From Lottia gigantea (lineage: Eukaryota > Mollusca > Gastropoda > Lottiidae): 64,000 nt of DNA. The stretch is taken from assembly GCF_000327385.1 (NCBI RefSeq), contig NW_008710049.1, forward strand, positions 4,756,358 to 4,820,357, in the 5' to 3' direction. The notes beneath the pieces were generated by a model, which did not search any database, was not told where the DNA came from, and saw nothing but the letters and a program-made list of their open reading frames with translations. Both the position numbers and the translations under genes were made by a program. This document shows, in pieces, positions 12,295 to 24,200 of this stretch. Within the stretch, counting starts at the first letter, position 1. Every line of letters starts with the position of its first letter.

Positions 12295-15200
12295 CTGAAA
12301 TTGATAAAAAGAGACGTTTGGAAAAAAAATGTCCTTTTAAAAGATGGAGAGGTTGATCGGTTGTGATGTTTCGAAAAATAAATCTCGATATATTTCTGAT
12401 AAATTGGCAATATGAAGCCCTTTGTCACTTGTAGGACAAAAAATTTTAATTTACTTGCAATCCTTATGAATAAACTAGGGTAATGATATTGTAAAATTTC
12501 CTTTTTTACTCACCACGACAGCTCTACCAATAATAGACAGAGGACCAGACAGCTTAGCTTTCTTATTCTTAATCATTGTGTACATATTGCCTTCACCATC
12601 TTGTGGCAGTGTTCCAAGATCTCCCAACATTCTACAAACAAGAATTACTTCATTATTGTCAAATGAAACTAGGTGGGGTTAGGAAAGGTAAAGTGGATCT
12701 GGTGTATTCTACGGATTCCATTGATATATCAAAGTTATATTAACTGTATAGTTCGACTTTTTTTTAGCAAATGCACTAAAGTATATATTTTCATTTTTTG
12801 TCATGAGGAACTTTCCTCTTAGACTTACAGGTATTAGTCATAGAGTATCATGTTCTAGTATTACAATACACATGACTAGGAGGGAGGGAGACGGGTCGAT
12901 ATGCGAGAATTTAAGTTCAGTTAAAAGTTCCAGTTCATATTTTCTTTATTAGGGTATATCTGTTACAAGGCGTGACACTAAATGGTTGATATACTTCCTC
13001 TTATGAAAAGTTCACACGGTGCTACGAAGGTTTCACCAAATGTTCTTTTGGATTTTGGGTTTCGATCGGATCATTAGTACATAGGTTGTTATATAATACT
13101 CACTGGACACCATGACCATCATCAGCAGAATAAGTATAACCTGTGGTAGCACAACCATGACTTGTATCACCGTAAGTCTTGACTTGAATACCATGATCAG
13201 GGTTGGAACCTTGCTCAAACCTTTTCAAATCAATTAAAATTTCCATACTTCCTGAGGCAAAACAACCAAATGTCTGAAACAAAAAGTTTGAATGAGTTCG
13301 AAAAGGAACAATTGGGATCGAGATTTGGAGGTTGGGTTACGAGGCCATGTCTGAAACTGCAACAAAATGATTGAAAGGAAAAGACATATGAAAAGATTTT
13401 AAATAGTTGGAGTCTAGAAATTTTCAAAAACAAAATGATTACAATTTAAATAAATTTTAAATAATTACATTCAGGATCGAGATAAGAATGTCTCCCTTTT
13501 CAAACAACAAAAACAATGATGAAGGGATCTTTGAAATAAGATAAGATTTAGTTATTTTCGATTAAACGTATTCAAATTATCAAGTGTACGCTAGACAAGA
13601 CAGGGATGTCATTCTCGAAAACTTTGCTTAAATAAAATCCAGACAATAAAGCAATCTGATTGGTTATTCAATTGGTTTCTGAGGTTATAGTCTGGCAGTT
13701 TTCATTGAATTTTCTATAACGACGATTTCAAGGGAGATAAAAACGATTAAGCATATTCGATCTACAAGTCCCAAACGAACAGTTTACATCCAAAACAAAT
13801 AGGCAACCCCTACAAGTTTTGTCAGTTTATATTTGATATTTGTATTCGTGGATGTTATATTTATCGATTTTTCGAGCAAAGAATTAAAATTCGAAGACAT
13901 TGCCATAATAACTTAATTATTTTAATCAATGTTTCCCATCATCAAAACGGATGTGGATTGACAATAGCCATTGTAGACTCGGTCAATTACAAAGATTTAA
14001 AGCAATCAGTCTAGGCCATCTTTCGTAGTAGCCTTACGTAGACAAAGAGGGAGTGGGTGATATAGGCCACTAGAATGTTAAAATCTTTCTATGTTAATTG
14101 TTTAACTTCCTGGTTGAATATTTCGTGATAACACACGTAAACACAAAACTTATTCCCAATTATTTGAAAATAAAAGGATTTCAGCATAAGGGTAGATTTA
14201 TGCTCTGTCAGAAAATTACCATTTCCTTGACTTTGATGTTCTGTAATTTAAAGAAATTCAGTAGAGTTTTTTCCATTCTTTGTACTTACACATGTACTTT
14301 ACAAACAAACTTCAAAGGATGTCGTAATCTGTATTTTCTTAAAGTATGGAAACCGCAGACTACCAAGTAAAGAAGCTATTTAATGTTTCCGATACTTAAA
14401 CAAAAGGCACGAAAACCTTTGACAGAATATCGCCATACGTCATGCATAATTCTATCCTCTTCAGACTCGTCAGGGCCCCTCCTAATTTCATCATTCCCCA
14501 ATTGAAATTAACTCTTAAATGCTTCGAAAGTTAAATAATTTTTATTCGGAACCAAGTTCTTTAATTGCAGTATTGAATTCTGGAATCTTTAAAAATTATA
14601 TTTCTAAAGAGTAATATTCATTGATTACCGTTCTTTCTCGCAGTAATAGAAAATCCATTTGGCGCGGATATTGTCATTACAGGGCGCGAAATCATACTTC
14701 CGGTATACTTGACATCTACCGGAAGTAAATTTATTTTGAAATCGACTTTATAATTGATAGTAAATGTGTTTTGAAATGAGTTCCGGAGAATAAAATGACA
14801 TTAACGAGCTGATTTTTTTTATTTTTAATCTCCATTATTTAGCAATTTCTGGTCTGATGGCAGATCACACACAGGTCGATAGTTCTATTTCTGTTAGTAG
14901 GTTGAATTTAATCCTGGAGTGTAGTCAATGAGTTTTCAGGGAATGTCGTCGAACTGCTTCCTAGAAAGTCATTAACTTTAGATTTTCTACTTTTTCAGGG
15001 CTTTATTCTGGAGAACTTAAATAAAGACGATTTTTGTGTTGCTATCATATGATTGGTCAATCACTAAAATCGATTTTGATTATATTTTTTTTATCTAATC
15101 AGATTACAGAATTTCTTAAAATCTGGATTTTTATCTTATTTCGGTTTTCGAAGTCAGATTTATTTTAACGAGTCCCATTAGAAATGCCTGGACATTTTAA

Positions 15201-18200
15201 TCATATTTTACCACTATTTTTCCAAATTGCAGTTAAAACCATATACCATCCGTGGACGTCCTCAAAACCAAACGACCTTTGTGCATTTCCTTGCACTAAT
15301 GACATTCGAAATCGCATAATCCAATGTTAGTCCGCAAAACAGAGGCACTACTTTAAATGATAATCCATACAAATAGCTACTGTTAAACACTCTGGTTACT
15401 TCTGAGATTTCGCAACTTCGTTGACAAAAAAGTAAAACGATTTGTAAGCGAAAGTTAAATAATGATTTATGATTTATTGACTTGTGATAAAGATCTGGGC
15501 TAGAACTGTCGTCACTAAATGCCTCTAGAAAATAAATATATATTCATTCAAAAGGTCATATTATTTTACTGTAGAACTCAGGCTGTGTGTTATTAAATAA
15601 GAAGAGACAATAAAGTGATATTAATGGGACACTTAATTTAAATTAGTCGCTAACTATTGTCACTATCTGATTTTAATCGTCAAAACAAGCAATAAAGAGA
15701 TACAGTTTTTGACTAAGAATTGATATAACCAATTGTAGAGACATCACAAAATGTTGTTTGTTAGAGTAAAATGAAAATGAAACATATGAAAAATTTTCGG
15801 AGCACTTTTCGGTTCCTGTTTGGGCCAAATAAGACGGATGAATGAAATTGGTACCAGGACAGCAACTGCGTTAACCTACTGTTCAACCGTCAATGAATTA
15901 CTTCAGTGTCGATCTGAAAGACAAAAATGGTTTTGTTTGTCCAACCCAACGGGGTGATTTTTTCATGTGAACAAATTGAGAAACTTTTTGAAGTTCAACA
16001 GACTTTCTGACAGCCATACTTTCTCGTCGTTAACGAAATACTAACATTGTTGATTTTCGAGAAATGACGGGACAGACGATAAGCCGTTGTAAGATTAACT
16101 AAGCTATGTATGGGAAGGGACCCCAAAGGTGTATCTGATGTAAAGATAACCAAAGTTACGGCAGATGAATGAGATGATATATGGGTGTTTGTTGTATTGA
16201 AATACATTAACTAATGGGACAGGTGGTTACTCGCTGCCCCGAAGACGTATTTTTCGGGCAAAAATCTCTCAACTAGGTTAGAAATGCGGGCAACCTCAGG
16301 TATTTCTCCCCTCTCTCGGACGTAAACCTGACTCCGCCACTGATCACAGGTGGATACCTATTACTCTAAATAGTATAATACTTTGAAATCTTACATATAC
16401 TGGTGCAATTGACATGCCTTTCGATTGAAATGGCTTCCCGATTTTCTATTTAGGTTCGTTTTTTCATAAATCTACGAAATTCCTTTCTTATCATCATTAC
16501 AGTATATAAAAAAACCTTCATTCTTATTTTCTATGAGAATCATAAACTTGGCTAATGTGAAATTGGAGACACGATGTCGCTCGACCTTTTCTTCTTTAAG
16601 TGTGATTTCAGTAAATTCCTCGCCTTTATTTCAACATAAATGATAAAAAATTACCTGTTTTCAACGTAATGCGTCTGTATCAAGACAAGGTCTATGTTTT
16701 GTAACCTACACAATGGACGACATTAAATCATCGCATACTATATCGTTATATCACTTCCATAGCACATTAACAACAGAAACAGTCATATTTCCATGCAATT
16801 TCAGGTGATTCCAGCTTTTATTTCAACATAAATGATAAATCTTAACAGTTTTAATTAAATGTAATGTATCAAGACAGAGTCTATTTTTTGTTTTATAGAT
16901 CTCTTGACTTTTTTTTTTTGCTATGTAATCCAAATTTTATATAAAATATTTTCATAAATTTGGGTATTACACTAACATTAAGTACTCGCACCCTATATCA
17001 TAATGGAATATTTCTGACGCAATAATTATCATACCATGTGACAGACGTTCTTCTAGATAGTTTGACTATGGTTATGCTGGAACCGTCTAATCACAAATAA
17101 TTAACGTTGTGTTATGCAGTCTGTCAGCCATGCAGTGGGGCACGTCACTTCGGACGGCTATTGAAGATCGAATCGACTTTCACCAAAATTGACAAATAAG
17201 GCATTTAAGTGAAATTTTTCTTATATGAATCTGAAATTACAGGATTTAGGTTATCTTGAAATATATCGTATCAGTTTTTATTCACTTTCGATTGATATAC
17301 TTCCTCATGTGAAAAGTTCATTAACTGCTCCTAATGTTTCACCAATATGTTGTTTGGATTTCGGGTTTCCTTTTGTGGTTCGGATCGTTCGTACTGGGTT
17401 TATTTATTAATAAAGTTTTGTGTCTTTCATGATACTGGTTGTGATAAAACGTTTTTAATTTCACATTGCCTGTTGACATTTGATAAAAATGACAGTAGTG
17501 TTTCGTGATTTTAATTTGGATTCAAATGAGACTTGATAATTATCATAAGGATTTTTGTCTCTTCTAATTTTGTTTTATATCGTTTAATTTTCAAAATTCG
17601 TGACTTCTCAAATTAGAAAGAAATATAAAGTGCTTCAAACACGGAAAGATCACATATTAACCGGAAATTTGATTGGTTAATTTTGATTGCATTGTTTTTG
17701 CAATCTGATCATGAACAGTTAGAAGGCCAAGAGCGATAACTCATCAATTTAAAGATTATCAAATGATTGTTCAAGTATTTCTTATCCTTTTTCAATTCTC
17801 ATGAGTTTAGAGTGACTCAGTTATAAGGACATAAAACAAAAAGTGTGCGGAAAGGTTCCCACGAAGTTATAGAGAATTAAAAGGAAAATATTATTTTGAA
17901 GACTCCTATTATTGTTCCAGTTCTTCCAATCCTTGTCATATTCATATGAATTTAAAGTAACTAGGTAATGCTTATGCGAATAAGTAATGCATTATAATAC
18001 AATGAATAATTTTTAATATATATTAATAGAGATTGTAAAAAAAAATTCTCTCTTGATACAGCATATCATGCGATTAGTGATGCTACCAACCTAGTTGCAG
18101 TGGAATTACAGAAACCACAGATGGCTGATCTTAAATTGTAATGGTGAAAATTGATACGACATAAAGGTGTCCCGATACAAAAATATATAGAAAACATTTT

Positions 18201-21200
18201 AATATGTCAACTGATTTTCAGTACGATGTTCTGAAATTAGTACAATGAACTCATCTGACGCCAAGCAGGAAAAAATTTCAGTTATCATTTAAATAATACC
18301 ACAATTCCTAATATTACACCCAATAATAATATTAATCAGTTTTGAACTCGTTTCCAACAACCTTTGAAACCTTTGTGACGTACATCAGATATAAGTACTT
18401 TCAACCTTTATGATGTTATAACATAGATACCAACAAAGGTCGTGATTCAGTTCGATTGTGACGTTGTTCTGAAAAGAATAATCACGTGATTGGAAGGGCG
18501 AAAAAAGTATATCAAGTTATGGCTTCAAATACACATTCCGTTAAATGGACGACACCCACCACCCTTGAAATTCTGAAAACATTGAAAAGTAAATTTGTTG
18601 GATCAGAACTCAAACCATATGACGATGCCAAAGTTTGGTTACGGGAGGATGGAAGATTGGTTCTTGAAAGATCAGAGAATCTTTGGAAAGACCATTTTAA
18701 AAGACGGAGAGAGAACACTGATTGTGGATTCTTTAGCACACCATGTGAGCCTTTTAAATGTCTTGGTGGACCTTTAACTCTAGATGTAAATGATCTTCTA
18801 TACCAATCCTATTCCTCATACCTCAAGCCTACCAAACGGGATGAAAAGTCACCTCCAAAAGAAGAAGTTGTCCAACCAGTTGAAAAGGACGATCTTGAAG
18901 AAACCGTGAAGGATTTGCCACCTGTAACATTCAGCAGTCGTCTGAGTGCAACAGGTTACGGCAATATTCGAGATCTCCTCGAAATACAGGATGAACGAAA
19001 AACTGCTTTAAAGGGTGGGATGCCTTATATGGATCATATTAGGTATGGATGTTTACATCGTTGCATCATATGAGAGTCATTCCACATTCCTTAGAGAGTA
19101 GTTTTGTAGACTCTTATCTTGCATCAACGAATCAGTATAGTAGTAGTTCTTAAAGAGATTGTAAAGAGGTTTTCTAAAAAAATTTTCAATTTGCACGAAT
19201 TAAACCATATCAATTTTGCAACTCCAGTAAAACTAAGCATTTTATGGCGTAATTATCGCAAAAGCTGCTAATAATTAATTATCTGATGATAAAAGTTTAA
19301 TGATATGATTAAGCATTGCTATACGATAATTACAGGAACCACAGACATTTACTGGAAAATTTGAATGATGCAAATAGAAGCCATAAATTGCCCTGGTACA
19401 AAACAGATAGGAAACTTCTTTACCATCCCTTTAAAAAATTGTTCTGATTTTTTTTAAAGGAAAATCGAGAAGCGAATGGAGGATAAGAAGGAAAAACCCA
19501 TCAATGGAATGGTCTTGATGTCAACCTCAGATTTTGCCTTCATGTTTGGTGGTGCCAGAGAATCTGTTGCGTCTGCAGAATCAATGTCGTCGGTAGTAGA
19601 CAATCAAGCTAAGCAATCTAACTCATCCGATTCTACCAGATCGAACAAATCGTCAGATAGTTTGCTCCGAGTCAACAGTGGTCTGACAGAACGTTTAGAT
19701 AGACTAAGAAAGGATAATGTTGAGTTCCTGAACACCCTGTACAGGATTATAACTATTATGAAAAACCTCAAATCCGTGGATCTCAAAACCAGACAGCCGT
19801 TAACAAGAAACAAACTTAAAGATCTGGAAACATCACGAAAGACAGAACGAGAACACGGGAAGATTGGAACATTGTTACAGAAACGTCTTTCAACGGATAC
19901 GTCTTTTTCAGTGGACTTAACCCCAACTACTATTTCAAGTCACGTTGAGAATCGGCATCCGTTGGCTTTTGGTGTTCCGAAACGCAGGAACCGTATATTG
20001 TCCTTGTTTGGATCATCCGGTGTTGGAAGTAGAACCAGTGCTTTGGTCAATGATAAAATGTCTAGACCTATGTTGGAGCCGAGAGAACATCGAGTGGACA
20101 CGTGGGATGATCTTCTCCATGCGGGGGATAAAACAGAAGGTGAACAAAATGAACTTCCGGTTCAGGTAAGTAAATCAACTACTAGAAGGTTGATTTTACC
20201 AAAGACGAATTGCCGATAATTGTCTAACTGAAACCTTTACGTTGCAATTTCCTTTCCGGTTATTTAGTGCTGCTAGAAACTGAGTATTTAATTTTTCTTT
20301 ATCTTTCGCCTATTAACAAATAAACTTTTAACAATATCATCTATGTTAATGGTTAGTATTTAAAGTAATCAGCAAAATCGCTGTTCCGTATTTTTATGTT
20401 TTAGGTTATTCCATCTACGATGATGTCAAAAGCTTTGAGATGGTCTCGTCGAAACCTTCATGTTAAAGAGGTGAACATTGAAGATAAGCACATGAAACCA
20501 GTTTGGCAGAATGTAGCCAATGAACGAGCTCCGTCAGCATTCGGGAATACCAAAACTAATACCGAGGACGCGATGTCCGTCTGTCAACGTGCACGTAGTA
20601 ATATGGAGAAGGTGAATAAAGCAATGCGCGAAAGTTGTGACGAAGAAGTAAAGAAAATAAACCGACATCGAATCGCCAATTTCCGTCATAAGTTCGACAC
20701 TCTTCGTGAAATTGATGGAACCACGCTGTTTGAGAAACAGTTGTGGCGAATGAGAGAGCCGAAAGATTTCGGTATCGTCGATCCTGATCTTCCGGATATC
20801 ATGCCATCAAAATGGTTGGATGAGCTAAAAGAACGAATGTTTAACATAGTTGGTAATGAAGATACCGAGCTTACACATGCCTTAAAGAAACTTTGCCAAT
20901 ACTCCCAAATGGAGATAAAAAATATTCCGCAAACTAAGGCCAAATTATGTTTGATAGTCATGTCCCTTGCCGCTTATGATATTTGTAAAATTTCCACCCA
21001 GCTCGCGATCAAATTTATTTTGGAAAAAATCATTCAAGTCCCTGTGGACGACTTTTATAATTGGCTAGGTTTAAGGAAATTACCAGTTGTTATTGTCAAA
21101 TAAAAAAGGATTAATCATTGGAATGTGTAGCATGTCTCAAGGATTGAATTAATACTCTGAAAAAATCTCTACAAATTGTTTATTACCCGAGGGTGGAAAA

Positions 21201-24200
21201 CTGACTTTTTATATTACAGAACTTGTTTTCTTTTATGGCTTCACATGAGAATATTCTATTAGCCTTGAACAAGTGTCTTTCTTCATAATACAATTTATTT
21301 CACAATTGTTAAAATAGCAATAAGTCGCAATGTATAAAAAAATGCTTTTGAATTGGTCTGGAAGACAATCTAAGTAGAATACACCTCTACACTCAGACAA
21401 TGTTAGTAGAATACACCTCTACACTCAGACAATGTTAGTAGAATACACCTCTACACTCAGACAATGTTAGTAGAATACACCTCTACACTCAGACAATGTT
21501 AGTAGAATACACCTCTACACTCAGACAATGTTAGTAGAATACACCTCTACACTCAGACAATGTTAGTAGAATACACCTCTACACTCAGACAATGTTAGTA
21601 GAATACGGCCCAAGGTATTTCTTTTTGTTCTCTTAATTGAGTTATTTCATGTATTCTATCAACCTCTTTTCTGTTGATTTTTTATCGAAATATATGTTAT
21701 GTGTACAATATAATAAGTAGGCTATAAAAGGAATATTTCATAATGACGTTTCTGTGAATACTTAGACGTGGGGCCGAGTAGGCAATTCTATGTTAAGAAA
21801 TTTGTAAACGAGAGGTAGGACTTTGTCTCTCCCGCTTTCCAAACGACTCGTAAAAACCCAGCTGTAGAGTCTGAGTGTGAAAATGTTAAAATACTGTCCT
21901 CACTTCCAGCAGAACGCCTTTCTTCTATTTAAGACGAACTTGGCGTATGATTCTCAGTCTTAAAAGTGACAAGATGAGATAATGCTCTTGCAGCTTGTAG
22001 AGCGAATATGTAGGCTCGATTGCAAGTACCTTGGGTTTGTATTATACTCACCATTTTTTGACGGAAATCGATGGTACCAGTAACATTGGATTCTTTTCCA
22101 GGTTCAATATAACATGCGGCATGGACTGAAATCATAAATATAAAATTCGGTATTTTGGAACAAATTTGTTAGCAGCCCTTGGTCGACATCCTGGTCAATC
22201 CTTATAATTCTGCTTATTGTATGCACCGCATCTGACACGGTTTCTCCGTTATTACCATTCACATTCATCTTTTTGATAATGCGAGAGCATATCATTATCG
22301 TTGGAATCAATCTCATTCCCTTTCAAATATCATATCCAACCGTGATTCACTTTAACCAAATATATTCATAACAGGCGGTGAAATTTAACCAATCAAAACT
22401 ATCAAAATTTGAAAGTTAAAATGACGGGTCGCCTTTTCTTGAGACACTGCCACTTATAGAAGAGACATCTTTAGAGAGTTCTGGTAATTGCATGCAATAA
22501 TTTTTAGTCGGCCCACTTATTTTAAACAACTTTTCCGGATCAGAATTGTTACGAAAATGTCATAAATATTATCACTCATTCGTGAACACTTGAGATATAA
22601 ATATCACAATGTCAGAGTTAATCAGTCGGAGTTAAATTCTGCCCAAATATTTAAAGGTGCGAAGGACCATGAGCCTGAATCCAGACTGAAATTCGTGTCT
22701 GGGCGTTTTCAGTTCGAGATTTGAACAAAAATGAAATAATATGAATGGAGTTTTACGTCCTACCCTTCTGCACCTTTTTGGGCTAATTAAGACGGACAAC
22801 GACATGCAATATGCAATGAGATACATAATCGGATTCCCTGTTTTCGGTTATTCAAGTTTAATGGCAATGCCGCACCAAATGCCGTTAACGGAAGCGTGCC
22901 TCTAAATACGTGGGCTGCTCGTGTTAATAGTTTTTCATCGTGCCGGATATGTGCACGTTTTTTTGCGCCACTAAAAGCCTGCAAGGCCACTTTTGTCAGG
23001 AAAAATTATCGTTTGATGAGGAAGCTTTTTAAGTTGTAGAAAGTTTTTAGTGCATCAATTTGTCCGAAGGCTATTTATAGCAGTAAGGTTTTGTAATCCA
23101 TTGTTTTTTCTTGCTTATTTGTTTTACAGCCCTTATTTTTAAAATAAAAGATTTGAAAATCCGTTTTCAATTTTAAGAATTATTTTTTTAGGCTTGGTAA
23201 CAGTTGTTTTTCTTATGTCAAAATCTTTCATACTAATCATAGTATAATATTTATTAAAGGGATTATAAATAGGTTTTCTAAACTTTTTATGTGTATCGGG
23301 ACAATGATAGCATCAATTTGCACCATTTGTGGTTCCTGAAATTCCAATAAAACTTAAAGTTTGATGACGTCACTAATCGCAAAATATGCTTTAACATAAT
23401 AAGGCCCTTCGAGATTATAGTGACGCAATCAAACAGTTCTATTAGAATTGAAGGAACCACAGACGTCTGATTGAAAATTGGAATGGTGCAAATTGTTGTC
23501 TATAAACATGAAAAATTTAGAAAACCTGTTTACAAACCCTTTAAGTGAGTAAATAACACTATATTTATATTTATATGTATTGTTATTTCATAACTTTCTT
23601 GCTTATTGCACAACAAACTATCGTTAAGACCTTAATACTATCTATTTGATAAACAATATTGTTTCCATGGAAACTATGTTTAGTATCGAAAAAATTAGAA
23701 TTGAAATGAGTTTCTAATTAGACAAAAACCCTTATTGTCCCAATATTTCGCTACTATTGACCCTGCCCGTAATCAACTACTACTTGGCCACAACTATCTG
23801 TTCAACCATACGGCCCCGTTAGGAATTTTGGGTAAAATTAGATTTAAGTATATCAGAAGGAAGGTTTGAAATGCATTTCAAGACACAGCCTCTTTTTTTC
23901 CTTATATCCGATCCTGTCCGTAACCTCCTGGTGGACTATATGACCCCCGATTAAAAATGTCTGGTCCATTGGAAAGGAAAATTCTCTTCCAGGATATCCG
24001 CCATGAAAATTGTATGATTGCGAAATGTTTCAGGAAGAAAATTAACTTTTATTTTTTTAAATAATTATTTTTGAAATAAGCCGTGTTTATAAACATCGCA
24101 GTCTATAAGATTTAACAGTTGTCCGCAGGGCATAGACCAGTAAAAGCCAAATTCTAATATGTCCCTTTTACAACAAACAGTCCTTTTATTCGTGAAATGT

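Larger units (their letters stand above)
13274..18022. other. Intron 2 of the SOD-fold gene, left part
   Basis: Besides repeat R2 at 17285 and the ETS palindrome at 14696 nothing was recognised. Frames of 60-90 codons (for example 14098-14370 and 15995-16207) lack coding character or splice context. Confidence 0.55.

Noticed and set aside
18486-18518. Upstream extension of the nested gene's first exon to position 18486
   Set aside because: The codon at 18486 is GTG, not ATG. The first ATG in frame is 18519 and has a good initiation context.
20166-20219. Read-through of exon 2 of the nested gene into a stop at 20217
   Set aside because: A strong CAG|GTAAGT donor at 20165 and a good acceptor at 20404 restore the frame into a C-terminus with family-like helices.
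21374-21606. CRISPR-like array
   Set aside because: The 32-bp units are contiguous, with no spacers, and the sequence is eukaryotic; it is a minisatellite.
13100-22135. Two separate SOD-like genes, one partial at each end
   Set aside because: The left set lacks the first strands and signal peptide, the right set lacks the rest, and phases and protein order fit exactly across the join. The nested gene is on the other strand.
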